Source: Perognathus longimembris pacificus (lineage: Eukaryota; Chordata; Mammalia; Rodentia; Heteromyidae). Taken from it: DNA of 64,000 nt. Below the pieces are notes generated by a model that was given only the letters and a program-made list of their open reading frames with translations, was not told where the DNA came from and made no database searches. Made by a program: the position numbers and the translations under genes. The DNA lies in the NCBI RefSeq assembly GCF_023159225.1, contig NC_063166.1:71922575-71986574 (forward strand). The letters run 5' to 3'. Below, one piece after another: positions 13,299-22,851 of this stretch (within the stretch, counting starts at the first letter, position 1; each line of letters starts with the position of its first letter).

Positions 13299-16200
13299 GT
13301 GCTGGGGAATCGAACCCAGGGTTTCATGTGTATGAGGCAAGCTCTCTTGCCACTAGGCGATATTCCCATCCCCAAATTAGTTATTTTTAAATTATATATC
13401 ATGTCTCCTTCCAGAACTGATGAGAAGTTAGCTGTATAGTGTTAGGCAGATTATTTTAACTCTGCAAGTAGCTCTAAATACTCAGTATGTCCACATGCTG
13501 CATAAGGTGTCAGTTATAATCACAGAACCATAGGGCTGCAGGAAGCCATTAATCTGTTTTTCCAGGGAAGTTATTATACCATTGAACAGTTCATTATGTC
13601 TTTATGGCCCTTTAGGCCCTAGATACTGATACATCGCGTCCAGGATGTTTCAGAGCTGGGCAAGTGTCTCTTCCTGCAGCCTTTTTTCTTCTAGTCCTAT
13701 TTTTCAAGTACAGGAAACTGCCCATCACGAATGCTTGTGATAACCTTTACCATATTCAAACACAATGAAAGCCAAAGTGTAGTTAGCCTGCCTTCCTCCA
13801 AGCTAAATCTTCCGAGTTTGTTGGAATTGCTACTTTAAGTCTGCCCCTTCTGACTATTGGCTCAATGTGATCTCATAACTTCACTGTAATCTGTGGCTTA
13901 GCTGTCGTTTTATCATTGAAATTTTTTTTTTCTCTTTCTTTGCTGTTGTGGATAGAACTCATAGCCTAGCACATGTTAAGCAAATGTTCTACCACTGAGT
14001 CACATAAAGGTCGACAGACAGGCCTGTTGACCAGGTCATGAACTGAGGTTAGACAAGTATTCCCTTTTCCAGGACTCTTAAGTGTCTGTTAAAGGGTCCA
14101 GAATTTAGTGAGCATTTTTAATTTTGGCAGCCAGATCTTCTCTATCCAGTATGCTGGAAGCTGTGTGAATTTTTAGACAAAGCACTTACCTTGTCTTTAG
14201 TGTGCTCTCGTTGTTCCAGGCCTCTCCTCTGTGTGGAGACACCCCTTCTTTTAGGGAGGGGAGACCCCTTCTGGGGATGCCTGAGTTCCCTCAGTCAGTG
14301 TCCTCCTTGGGCATTTTGATTGCCTTTCTCGCTTTACGAGTGTCACTTAGTCATGGCTATGGGCTTTTTACAAATTTCATCTGAGATCTCAATAGAAATA
14401 GGGGTTACATGAAAGACTCTGGCCTGTCATTTCTTGGGGATGAAGTATAAGGTGGTCAGCTCACCACCATTTAGTGGACCAGCTGGGGTTCCAGGCTACT
14501 GGCTTTGTGATGGTGCCATCAAGAAGCCTGGCAAACAGACCCCAGTGCCCACAGAAACACACGTGACTATTCATGTCTTGTGATCTGCCCTTGCTGGTAG
14601 TTTATGTGCTCAGTGAATAGTTTTTTGAATTAAATAGAATCAAACTGAGACAGAATTGGAAATAATAATTAATTTCAGAGAATCTAATAGTCCCACACTG
14701 AGCTCACTTTTTCCATTATTCCAACCTCCTCTGTGGTCTTTAACCTGAGTATTTAACTGGCTGTACTAGGAAAGCTTATAGAAGAACTCACATTGTTCTT
14801 TCTGACTGGAAGGGAATTATTGGGAAGGGGAACCTGCCGACGATAAACATGTACCCAGGCAGATCATTGTACTCTGTGTATTTTTTTTTCCTGTGCATCT
14901 ACATGTTGTTCTTCTCTTTTTTGCATGATTTATTCTTGATTTTCAGGTTGGGGGTGGCAGCAGATGGCATTTGCTCTTGGTTTATATTTTGGTAATGTTA
15001 AAAACTGTGGGAAAGCTGCGTACCAGTGGCTCATACCTGTAATCATAGCTACTCAGAAGGCTGAGATCTGAGGATTGTGGTTTGAGCCAGCCTGGGCAGC
15101 AAAGTCTGTGAGACTCTTATCTTCCATTAATCACCAGAAAACTGGAAGTGGAGCTGTGGCTCAAAGTGGTAGAGTGCTAACCTTGAGTGAAAAAGCTCAG
15201 GGACCGCACCCAGGCCCTGAGTTCAAGCCTCATGACTGACAAAAAACAAAACTGTGGGAAAGTCTTAGGAAGTGCCTTAGACAAACTTGTGTCCCCCAAG
15301 GACAATCCGTGATGATCATGAGCTACACATCCACCCGGCATCTGTCCTCTACGCAGAGAAGCCGCCACGCTGGTAAGTCACCCTGCTCCTGGGCTGAGGC
15401 CAGCCAGCCTGCCTGCCTGCCTGCCTGCTTGCCTTGAAGCATTGTTCACAGGGTCCCCAGAGCAGGGTACAGGCCTGGAGTACAGGTGCTCCGCGCGGCT
15501 GGTTGACTCGCAGGACCTCTGATCTCACAAAGCTCCTTTAAGCAAACAGCAGTGCCATGAGCTCTGCACCCAGCACAGTGGGCACAGGTGATGTTGAGGA
15601 GACCCAGTGTGGTCCATTAAATCTGAAGAAGGATTTGCTAGAGCAGTGTTGGAAGTGCTGTGGATGGGGCTGGCTCCATAGAGGAGCCAACCAGAAGAGG
15701 GAACGCAGAAATGGGGCAGAGGCTTGTCTGATTATGAAAGGGACTTGGAAATGGCTATAAAGAGACACAAAGGAACTCTGCAAAGTGATGAAAATACTTT
15801 GTATCTTAAGTTCTCTTCAGAGCTCTGTAAGTGCAGACTAGGGGTTCTTTGTGGGTGATTGTGGTGCCTTAGACATCCCATGGCGTGTAGAGCTCACTTG
15901 TAAAGTGTGCTGTGACCCCCTTTTCTCCTCCCACTCTGGCCATGAGGCTCAGCAAGCAGCCTGAACGCCCGCTCTTGCTGTAGGGCCTGCGTGGAGCATA
16001 CACCGTCCTATTATGTTTGTGCTTCTTGCTTGTTTCAGGGTTATCTACAATGAAGTCGTGCAGACCTCCAAGTATTACATGAGAGACGTGACGGCCATAG
16101 AATCTGCCTGGCTGCTGGAGCTGGCTCCACACTTCTACCAACAAGGAACGGTAAGGCGAGCTGTCTGTCCCCCGCTGCCCCAGCCACCACCTCCTGTCGA

Positions 16201-19200
16201 GAAGTATGCGCTTCTCCCAGTTTAGTGCCTAGAGTGGCAGGGGACGACCAGATCCCCAAACATTACTCCTGGAAGCACGCACGCATGCGCTTCACGAGGA
16301 TGACAGTGAACAACTTCCTAAGGGAAAAATAGCTCCAGTTCTTCCTTCTCCCTTCACTCCTCAAAAACTCTCCTAAAGAAAGCCTCTCACACTTGTTTCT
16401 CAAACTAATTTTTATTCGCATCTATTAATTGTACAGAGAGGTTTTGTTGTGGCATTTCCATATGTGCCCGTGTGCAGCTTAGCATTCAGCCAGACTTCAG
16501 TCCGGACCCCGGGGCTCCCTTACGCTGCTCTGCGAGGTCCCTGTTCTCAGCAGCTCTGCACTCACCCCTTTTTGCTCTTACTTTTCTTTGTTTAGAATGT
16601 GTTGTCCTGTGCCAAGGTTTGGAGACCCAGCTCCCTTGTGTTTGTGTTTTGAAGATTCATAGCCTCTGCGAGGTATTGTTCCGGGGCACCATGAAGCCCT
16701 AGGCTCCGTCTCCAACACTAGAGAAAGAGAAAGAAGAAAGATCCTGGTGCTGTTTGTTTTCCGGTGCCGAAATAAGAGTTGTTTTGACTATTTTGTCCTG
16801 ATTCACTGCTGTGTGTAACCTGAGGGAAGGTCTGAACTCTCTTACTCCATCAGGGCTATGATGGATCGTCCACTGTTTTCTAACCCGAATCCAAACCGAA
16901 TCAAACCAAAATCTGAGTTCTGCGTTTTAAAAGTGTAAGATGTAAGCCAGTCCTGGTGGTGTCTTCTATAGTCTCAGCTGCTGGGAGGTAGAGGCAGGAG
17001 GATCGCTTGAGCTCAGGAGTACAAGGGCAGCCTGGCAAACATGGCGAGACACTGCTTTTTAAAGAGATTTCATGTTGAATGTGAATTTCTGGTTTCTCTA
17101 GAAAAACATGTCTTGTTGAAAAATCTGCCCTGCAATTCAGGAGACAGAGGCAGGAGGACTAGGTTTTGAGGCTGGCCTGGACAACCCTGTCTCAAAAAGA
17201 AAAGTCTAGTACCACTGGCCTGAATTCCCAGTCTGGTGGCAGTCAGCCACGCTGAGGTGGCTGGTGGCACTTGCCAGGTGCCAGAGGCCTGCTTTACGTG
17301 TTTATTCACCTGCTCAAGTCTTGGAGACATTTGAGTTCGTGGCCCCATGAAGGACGGGTCTTCTCACTCCTTCTCTGTGGTCATGGCAAGGGATATTGCC
17401 CTTTTCAAGCCACTTACCTTGTCTAACTCACAGCCAACCAGACAAACAGCAGGGGAGCCCTGTGCAGTTCTCCACACATCTTAGTGTAGAAGTCTCAGCT
17501 GGAAAGCAGATCCCCCGCAGGGGTTGAGGAGAACAGAGTGCTGTTTCTGCTCTGTGGGGCTCATCAGAATTAACCTGTGTGGCAGGAAACCTTTTCCTCC
17601 AAAACCTCAGCAAGTGGAAAAAGCAGACTTCACGAGTCGCAGAGAAATGATGAGAACTACAAACAGAGTGGACTGCAGATGGCAGTGGACAGAGGCGCCT
17701 GTTAGAGTCATGGAATTCAAGGAGTTAGAGGAGGCTAGGCTGGGCTCCACTTGCATTCGTGTAGCCTCTGGAGAACAGAATTAGCCTAGAAGCTGACTCA
17801 TGCTCCCTTCACAGCTCAGAGTGACAGGTTCTTTAGGTCTAACCTGCAAAGCTAAAGGGCAAGTGGCTTCTGAAGTTCTGAGAAAATGAGCCCCCGTTTT
17901 CGCACTTTTCTTTTCTCTTCAAATTCCTGGCACTTAGCTGTCTCATCTTACCAGGTAAGAACATTTTCAGGGAAGCCGAGACCTGAGGACACACCTAGTG
18001 TGACGGACTCATTGTGCAGGTGGCCCGCCCAACCCTGCTGTTGGAAGAGTTGGCCCTTTCTTAACTAAGTAGTTCAAAGACACTTCTGTTCACATGTCCC
18101 AAGATGGATTTTCCTGGGCACGAGCCCCGGTCCCCTGGGCTGCCATGTATGGTGTCTACTCTTGGTGGAACACAGTATAGCTCGCCCCACACCCAGCCTG
18201 CAGCTCATCCGCACGGTCCCTGGCACCGCATGTGACTTTCCATCGCTGTGTTCAGTGTTGCTCTCACCCTGTAAAGAGGCCTGAAATGGTTCAGAGTCTG
18301 CTTTGTTTATATTCAACATTCCTTCCAGAAAAGAGCACCAAAAAAGGCCGCACAGGCACACTGGCGTCATCTCCATCCGCAGGCCTGTGCAGCGTGGTGG
18401 GGGTCACATGAGGTGAAGGGCAGAGCAGAGAGTGCTGGGAGCTTCAGTAAGACGCAGCACGACGGGAAGAACGGGCTGCCCATCCAGAGGCCTGCCTTCC
18501 CACTCTTCAATTGCTTTTCCTGATTCACCAAGATACCTTTGTTATCTAGGGAGAAACTGGGTGGGAAATCTGAATTCTGTTGCTCCCTCCAACCTGGGTC
18601 CTGCCACTCAGTCTCCTGGGTCTTGCTGGTGTGGCCTCGGGTGTGCTGAGACATGAAGGACAGGAGCCTCTGGGTGTCAGGCGGCCCTCCAGGCATCTCT
18701 GCATCGTCTGTGTGTGATTAGTTATGGCTTGTCAGGTGTTCCTTAGTTGGTGAGTGGAGGTCCCCATTAAAAGCATAAGCCCACACACTCCAGCGCAAAT
18801 GCAAATGTAAGAGTTTCTAGCACTTTGGGTTTCACCTTAGAATGTTCCCTGGTGCTCATGATTGTGCTGTAGTAAGCTTTGTACTTCTTATGCTGTTAGA
18901 GGACCTCTGAAGTATCTGTGCCACAGTCTTACAGTCTGTGTAGCATGTCGCCCCATATGGGCAGAGCCCCTGGCTTTCACTCTGTTCTTGAGCACCATCC
19001 TGGGGCTTGAGTTCAGGGCCTGGGCACTGTCCCTGAGCTTCTTTTGCTCAAGGCTAGCACTCTACCACTTGAGTCACAGCACCACTTCTGGCTTTTTCTG
19101 TTGATGTGGTGCTGAGAAATCGAACCCAAGGCTTCATGCATGCTAGGCAGGCACTCTACTCCTAAGTCCCATTCCCAGCCCCTGGCCTGACATATTAAGA

Positions 19201-19576
19201 GGCATGGTAAATTGACTTATTTCCTTATTCCCAAGGCATGGGTTCTTCTCAGTGGTTGGGAAGGTGAGGTCATGCCCCACCCGCGCCCAGTCCCCGAGCC
19301 CAGGCTTTTGGCTGCAGCCTTAGTCTCCTAAGAAAACCTTTCTCTGGCCCTATGGTACCACCTCAGGTCACTGTGGCCTCCTAGGGCTGCTTTCCTGGCC
19401 GGCACTAGGCTTTTCTCCACACTGTTCGCTGAGGGACACAGTGTTTCTGGAGACACGGGAAGATTCTTCTGGTGGAGTCTGGTTTCTTTGTCTTGGCATT
19501 CTCAATGGTGGTGTTTTCTCTTCTCTTGCAGCACCTGTCCCTGAAGGCCAAAAGAGCCAAGGTCCAGGACCAGTGA
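454..19576 (+). CDS. DHX35: DHX35, DEAH-box RNA helicase (3' ten coding exons; partial at window edge)
   Basis: This is the 3' part of a spliced gene recognised as DHX35, an ATP-dependent DEAH/RHA-type RNA helicase. Known of the family: DHX35 is nuclear, has been found with catalytic-stage spliceosomes, and works with the G-patch protein GPATCH1. Seen here: ten exons (454-578, 4141-4195, 6118-6213, 7408-7502, 9073-9150, 10990-11119, 12931-13012, 15301-15372, 16039-16150, 19532-19576) join in one frame with GT/AG sites and encode about 296 residues ending KAKRAKVQDQ. If the protein has the human length of 703 residues, this is roughly 408-703. Order: end of RecA2 with its beta-hairpin region (LPQSTVPEMQRS), winged helix (ALELLYALGGLDKD), ratchet/HA2 (QEILSIAAMMQIQ), OB-fold (FFANAARFHSTGAYR to PPRWVIYNEV), basic tail. 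Motifs I-VI lie upstream, outside the window. No frameshift or internal stop is seen. It appears intact and constrained. Confidence 0.96.
1914..1975 (+). repeat. ID-like SINE fragment
   Basis: tRNA-Ala-like body: gtggctgggtggtagagcac followed by a B-box-like gggtttcattcc. The 5' part only. Confidence 0.5.
3490..3715 (-). repeat. B1/ID composite SINE, inverted
   Basis: An inverted ID tail (gctctaccacttgagccaca) is followed by the inverted B1 head (ctaagtagccaggattacag). It is preceded by a TG/GGC-rich low-complexity tract at 3452-3490 on its tail side. Confidence 0.8.
4141..4195 (+). CDS. DHX35: DHX35 coding exon, winged-helix start
   Basis: The acceptor is TTTTACAG at 4133-4140 and the donor is GTAGGC at 4196. 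The exon encodes PPPAQSMVQALELLYALGG, with the last Gly codon split after its first base. This PPP...ALE.LY.LGA-like stretch opens the winged-helix domain of DEAH/RHA helicases. Confidence 0.95.
4500..4570 (+). repeat. ID-like SINE, degenerate
   Basis: tRNA-like A-box (gtagctcagtggtaaacaga) and B-box (gggttcacacc) are recognisable, followed by an A-rich tail. Confidence 0.55.
4606..4720 (+). repeat. ID-like SINE with CA-rich tail
   Basis: gtgtagctcaagtagtagag and gtgggttcaatccctag are the tRNA-derived A and B boxes. The tail has become a CA repeat (4687-4720). Confidence 0.65.
5098..5165 (+). repeat. B1-like SINE fragment
   Basis: 7SL-like text: tggtgtggtggtacatacct, then gccagcctgagaccctgtct. 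Confidence 0.55.
6118..6213 (+). CDS. DHX35: DHX35 coding exon, winged helix
   Basis: The acceptor is TTGGCAG ending at 6117 and the donor is GTGGGT at 6214. The exon encodes LDKDCRLTEPLGMRIAEFPL and then NPMFAKMLLES, the classic LT.LG...A.FPL.P...KML block of the family. A GT three bases further downstream is not used, because the next exon needs a single G to complete Gly. Confidence 0.95.
6214..7407 (+). other. DHX35: DHX35 intron
   Basis: Holds an inverted old LINE-1 3' end (6330-6600). The remainder shows no gene or repeat I can name. Confidence 0.8.
6330..6600 (-). repeat. Ancient LINE-1 (L1M-type) 3' end, inverted
   Basis: The + strand matches the complement of the mammalian L1 3' UTR as remembered: a ttgacaagtagaagttgtat start, then ttattattaactatggttag and gatcactgaaatttactcct. 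Confidence 0.7.
7408..7502 (+). CDS. DHX35: DHX35 coding exon, ratchet/HA2 start
   Basis: A strong polypyrimidine tract and TAG acceptor end at 7407; the donor is GTAAGT at 7503. The exon encodes NFGCSQEILSIAAMMQIQN and then IFVIPSNQKSQA. The C..E.L.IAAM stretch marks the helicase-associated (HA2/ratchet) helical domain. Confidence 0.95.
7625..7800 (-). repeat. MIR-like SINE relic, inverted
   Basis: The order of motifs (tgtgccaagtgttttacctg, ttttagagatgggcac, cagttaagtaactcc) is that of inverted MIR. Confidence 0.65.
8815..8935 (-). repeat. MIR-like SINE relic, inverted
   Basis: The stretch ttacaaataaggacattgag followed by gcaaggttaagtagcc is the usual inverted MIR core. Confidence 0.55.
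9073..9150 (+). CDS. DHX35: DHX35 coding exon, HA2
   Basis: The acceptor is TTGTTCTAG ending at 9072 and the donor is GTAAGC at 9151. The exon encodes IRVHRKFAVEEGDHLTMLNV and then YEAFIK. The F....GDHLT.LN.Y..F motif is diagnostic of DEAH/RHA helicase HA2 domains. Phase 0 at both ends, 26 codons. Confidence 0.95.
9679..9902 (-). repeat. B1/ID composite SINE, inverted
   Basis: A full-length inverted copy: ID tail (ggggcttgaacttagggcct), then B1 head (gcttcctgagtagctagggt) ending at caccagc-like sequence. Confidence 0.85.
9918..10310 (-). repeat. Older inverted SINE cluster (B1-like, ID-like, B1-like)
   Basis: Three degenerate inverted pieces lie in a row: a B1-like piece to about 10018, an ID-like piece (tgctggggaaggaattaggc) at 10038-10110 and B1-like sequence (tcctccaatctctgcctcca) to 10310. 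They could be one B1-ID-B1 composite. Confidence 0.5.
10990..11119 (+). CDS. DHX35: DHX35 coding exon, HA2 to OB-fold linker
   Basis: The acceptor is CTGCAG ending at 10989 and the donor is GTGAGT at 11120. It encodes 43 codons plus one base, with WCQEHFLNYKGLVRAATVRE and KKLLVKFQVPKKSSE. WC..HF.N...L..A..VR.QL is the family signature. Confidence 0.95.
12219..12357 (-). repeat. TG/G tract plus inverted ID/B1 SINE fragment
   Basis: A TG- and G-rich tract at 12219-12250 lies on the tail side of an inverted SINE (ccagtactgggggcttaaac, then ctaccacttgagccacacct). Confidence 0.65.
12490..12572 (-). repeat. ID-like SINE, inverted
   Basis: ggtgctggggcttgaactca followed by cttgctagacaggtgctatt, the complement of the tRNA-derived ID body. 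Confidence 0.65.
12931..13012 (+). CDS. DHX35: DHX35 coding exon, OB-fold start
   Basis: The acceptor is CTGGGCAG ending at 12930. The donor GTAACG at 13013 is weaker than the others in this gene. The exon encodes DPDPVLRCIVAGFFANAARF and then HSTGAY, the RC...GFF.NAA block that opens the OB-fold (OB_NTP_bind) domain. The Arg codon is split AG/G across the next intron. Confidence 0.95.
13108..13385 (-). repeat. ID-dimer (IDL-like) SINE, inverted, with internal (TA)n and target duplication
   Basis: Two ID-like units are read on the minus strand. The linker between them, normally a short TATA-rich spacer, has grown into (TA)n at about 13243-13295. The A-rich tail is (ATTT)n at 13111-13136. A probable duplication ttagttatt sits at 13108-13116 and 13377-13385. 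Confidence 0.8.
13930..14008 (-). repeat. ID-like SINE, inverted
   Basis: A T-rich start is followed by ggatagaactcatagcctag and gttctaccactgagtcacat, the complement of the ID body. Confidence 0.55.
15012..15250 (+). repeat. B1/ID composite SINE, direct, full length
   Basis: The head taccagtggctcatacctgt, the junction ccagaaaactggaagtggag, the tail gtggctcaaagtggtagagt and gagttcaagcctcatgactg, and an A-rich end. This is the clearest direct copy in the first 20 kb. Confidence 0.9.
15301..15372 (+). CDS. DHX35: DHX35 coding exon, OB-fold
   Basis: The acceptor is GTCCCCCAAG ending at 15300 (an AAG rather than CAG acceptor) and the donor is GTAAGT at 15373. It encodes TIRDDHELHIHPASVLYAEK and then PPR, with Trp split TG/G. 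The H.L.IHP.S.L motif is typical of the OB-fold strand pair. Confidence 0.95.
15373..16038 (+). other. DHX35: DHX35 intron
   Basis: A 666-base intron with a short CTGC run at 15407-15427. No repeat or gene is recognised. Confidence 0.8.
16039..16150 (+). CDS. DHX35: DHX35 coding exon, OB-fold end
   Basis: The acceptor is TGTTTCAG ending at 16038 and the donor is GTAAGG at 16151. It encodes VIYNEVVQTSKYYMRDVTAI and then ESAWLLELAPHFYQQGT. The V.YNE...T.K.YMR.VT.I...WL.E.AP.F block is the C-terminal signature of the DEAH/RHA OB-fold. Confidence 0.95.
16400..16480 (-). repeat. LINE-1 3' end fragment, inverted
   Basis: gtacagagaggttttgttgt followed by ggcatttccatatgtgcccg resembles the inverted L1 3' ends at 28.4 and 53.0 kb. 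Confidence 0.4.
16945..17205 (+). repeat. Two B1-like SINE fragments, direct
   Basis: 16945-17060 carries gaggcaggaggatcgcttga and a cctggcaaacatggcgagac-like 7SL signature. 17130-17205 repeats gaggcaggaggactaggttt and gacaaccctgtctc. Confidence 0.65.
18998..19182 (-). repeat. ID-dimer (IDL-like) SINE, inverted
   Basis: ggggcttgagttcagggcct, then ctaccacttgagtcacagca, the linker ctttttctgttgatgtggtg, then gcttcatgcatgctaggcag and ccattcccagcccc. A full-length, clean copy. Confidence 0.85.
19532..19576 (+). CDS. DHX35: DHX35 terminal coding exon with stop
   Basis: The acceptor is TCTCTTGCAG ending at 19531. It encodes HLSLKAKRAKVQDQ, then TGA at 19574-19576. The short lysine/arginine-rich tail matches the known DHX35 C terminus. 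The frame after the TGA stays open for 79 codons to TAG at 19814, but the CAG-TGA-GCT context is not a known readthrough motif. Confidence 0.95.
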   Translation, partial: HLSLKAKRAKVQDQ

Positions 19577-20680
19577 GCTGAGCTCGGCCATGGCTGCAGG
19601 GACCGGCGGGCAGCAGCTCAGGGGGAACCTTGCGGCTGCCTTGAAGTGGGTTGCAGCCCGCCCCGTAGCCCCTTTGCCCGTCCCCCTCAGTATTTGCAGG
19701 AGTCTGCATGGGCAGGGGTCCTGCACGCCGCACCCTGGCAGGGGAAGGGTACCGGCCTCTACGGTCGGCCTCACTCCTGCTCACTTGCTGCTCACTCAGT
19801 CAGCACGCCACTCTAGCAGGGTGTGCTTCCTTCCCGCTGGCTGGACTCTGACTGGAAGAGGAGGAGTCAGCCTGAGGCTGGAACCTGTGTGGGGCCCATG
19901 GGGTTGGCAGGCCTCCTTTGCTTTCCCGGCTGTGGACCCGACTGTGTCGACCAATGACGCCCACCGTGGGCATGCACAAGGAAGAGACTGTGCGAGTGCT
20001 GAGGATTTCTACCAAGGCGGCCAAGAATCGGGTCTGTCGGGCACAGGGGTTCACTCACCAAGCAGCTTCTGCCTGCCTTTCCTCAGCCCCTGTGCTTCTG
20101 TGAGGCCGGGAGACTCACAAGGGACTGGCGATCGGCAGGAAGACTCAGGTGCACTGTTAGTCCAGGCTTTTCTTCCTTCACAAGTGGGCTTAGCTTCCCT
20201 CAGTACAGTCCCGCGTCCTGGTGCCACCAGCTGAGCACCCAGGCGTTCTCCGCTCCGACCCCACAGGAGCTCGTCCTTAGCAGGAATTCACTATGGTTTA
20301 GGCACTCTAAACTTCTGTAGCTCAGGAACATAACTCTTGTATGTTGATCTTAGTCTGCTCACGTTCTTGCAAGAACGTGGGGTGGCTCTCCCAGCAGGCA
20401 CTGGGACATGGCCGCCCCCGGGGCTGCTTCACTGTGACAATGACGACTGCATCGCACCACACGACGCCACAGGTGTTTCCCCTTAGCGTTTCAGTGACAT
20501 TTACTTTAAAACACGTGGCTTGAAGATTTATTTTTGTACTGGTTTTAGTTTGGATCCGCCACTTTTGGCACCAAATCTGTATGTCATTTTTATTTCCATT
20601 TTGTCATTTTTATAAACATGTAAATAGTAATGAGAACTTGTTAATAATAGTAAACCTTTATACCTGAAGTAAACATGTTC
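19577..20680 (+). other. DHX35: DHX35 3' UTR (end approximate)
   Basis: GC-rich sequence after the stop turns AT-rich at about 20,520. No AATAAA is seen. The best variant poly(A) hexamers are TATAAA at 20611-20616 and AGTAAA at 20649-20654, with a TG-rich stretch at about 20697-20712 that could be the downstream element, so cleavage near 20,640-20,680 is inferred. The UTR holds a 214-codon open frame (19590-20234) and a perfect palindrome (20360-20379). Confidence 0.55.
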
Positions 20681-22818
20681 CCTTCCATTCATCAGCCTTG
20701 TGGTCTGTATTTGAAGATGGTCTTATTAATTGTTCCAGGTGAGGGCCTACCATTAGCTAAGAAGCGTGAGGCAGACCTTGGTTTTGGGGGGAGGGGTGTC
20801 ACAGGAACGCAGGAGGCCCCACAAAGTACGATTTGTGCCTGAATGCTTACAATCAAGACCTTATTAGAACAAGCCATGGATGCTATTTGAAGAAAGCCCC
20901 AGAGGTATGAATTGTCACCAGTGTTCAGTTGAGATCTTCCCAGAGTTCTGAAACATTTTATTTATGTTGGCATGGAAGGGAGAAAAGTTAAAGCATCCAC
21001 AGTGTCAGATTTGAGACCACAGATCCAAAACCGGAGGCCAGACTCACAAGGGAAGCAACCAGAAGCAAGTATTCCTTTTATCTGCCACCTCTGTCCAAGC
21101 GCTGGTTCTGAGTCCGTGCCATCCCCCTCTTCTCCCTGCTCCTCTATCTTGTTACAGCCTTGGTGGGAGGACACAGATCCTCACGGTTGTGAGGCCTTGC
21201 TGAGCCCTTAGGTATTCCTGTGGGGGGGGCCCTCGCAGGCCTGCAGGGGGTTGGGTGTTGCCTGCACAAGGGCTCCCTGCTTCCATCTGCTCCTGTGAGT
21301 TGCTAGCTGATCTGCAAATGTTGACTGAGCCCTTGGCAGGATGGAGATAGGATGGTGGTGACACCAGATGGTAGTCCTCTTCATTAGATGTCTTCCTCAG
21401 AAACAAAGCGATAACCATCCTACATCAGCCACCCAATTAAAAGCCAATTAAGAATAAAAACGTGGCAGGTGAAATCCTTGGCTCCAGGGTTGCTGGGCTG
21501 TGCACATCATTACATGGTAGCACATCCTAGGAACAAATGTGAGGCTGGAAGTCAGGAGTGGTGTCTTCAGAGAACTTTAGGAGCGCACGTGCGCATGTGT
21601 GTCTTCCCTGCCTTCATATCTCATGGTTATCCCATGTCATACTTCCTTACCTCCAGCTCTAAGCAGATTTCTCCTTCTAGTGACTCACCTAGATTCTTCC
21701 ACAGCCTCCAACTTGTGATAGACCAGGGCATTGGAACTCTGGACTTGTCCATTACATTTTTATTCCCTTAAGAGTTGTTGAGCAGGAACTAGCCAGCCAA
21801 ATCACAGCTTGTGTGTCTCACAGGTGGCCTGGGTTGGGCTTGCGGTCCCTGGATCTTCCATTATTGCTCCCTCTTTTGAACAAGGCCAAGATGCTGGCGT
21901 CTGGGGTGGATCACAGAGATGTTACTTTGCTCCCTTGGGTGGTATTGAGCTTGTTCAGGCCTGCTTAAGTGAGAATTAAACGAGAAGAGATTGTAAGTGC
22001 AGTGTCTCCCCCTGCATACTCGGCCTCCCCTCCCATGTGTGGGTATGTACTGAATATCGCAACATGCCCGGCGGCTGGCTGGCAAGCAGATTCATCCGGG
22101 AGGGAGGGAGAAGGGAAGCTAGGGCGTGCCAGCCTTACCCACTGACCAGAGCCTGACCAGTGGCTCCTAATACAGTGCTCATCTCCTGGACATACGTATC
22201 TGTGATTCCCCAAGAGGTCATGGGATTGGCTTCCAAGGGCCTGCTGCTGGTGTCCAGATCGAATGACCTGGCAAGCACACCACATCTCAATGTGTCCACC
22301 ACAGCATGCCCTTCTGGCATGTTGACCTAGTGATGCCCTCGTAACTGTTCCACACTCACCCGGCAGTGTTTTCAGTGGCTGTCAAAGCCACCCGTAGCAG
22401 GGCTGATTCCACCCCTGGAGAGACATAGGCCTGTGGTCTGCCTTCAGGAGAGGTGAGTGAACTCACTGGAATAGCAGCTAAGGGAGGGGAGGGTGCTTCC
22501 GGGTGCTCCATATTCCCACACTAACTGGGAGGACAGATTGTACCTCTGGGTCGTACCCAGCAGCATGGTCAGGTGGGATGTGATGCTGTGCTCCTGCAGC
22601 GTGACGTCACCTGTGGCTTCCTCTCAGCTTGGGGCACAGAGCCTCCCAAGCCCTTAGAGCTGGCCAGTATCGTCAGCAAACACCAAGGCTTGAAAACCTC
22701 CAGGAACTCTCAGTGTCAAAAGTGGGCTAATGTTGGCTGTTTCATGGCCCCCAGATGTGCCTTCCTCTCTCCTCGCTGTCTCATCTGTCTCTGATAGCCA
22801 GCCAAATTGGCACAAAGG

Positions 22819-22820
<2 letters not shown>
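20681..22820. other. Intergenic sequence just past DHX35, no gene seen
   Basis: About 2.1 kb of moderately GC-rich sequence with no SINE and no coding similarity that I recognise. Open frames are short and overlap on both strands, as expected by chance. Confidence 0.6.

Positions 22821-22851
<31 letters not shown>

Larger units (their letters stand above)
13013..15300 (+). other. DHX35: DHX35 intron
   Basis: Contains an inverted ID-dimer SINE with an expanded TA linker (13137-13374), an inverted ID piece (13930-14008) and a direct B1/ID SINE (15012-15250). A CTCF-like 12/13 match lies at 14957-14969. Confidence 0.8.
16151..19531 (+). other. DHX35: DHX35 last intron
   Basis: Contains an inverted L1 3' end fragment (16400-16480), two direct B1-like pieces (16945-17060, 17130-17205) and an inverted ID-dimer SINE (18998-19182). 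The 17,210-18,990 part is free of repeats I can name. Confidence 0.8.

Noticed and set aside
14957..14969. CTCF-like 12/13 match GCAGCAGATGGCA in a DHX35 intron.
   Set aside because: One mismatch at the first C and a poor flank. Matches of this quality are expected by chance in 64 kb.
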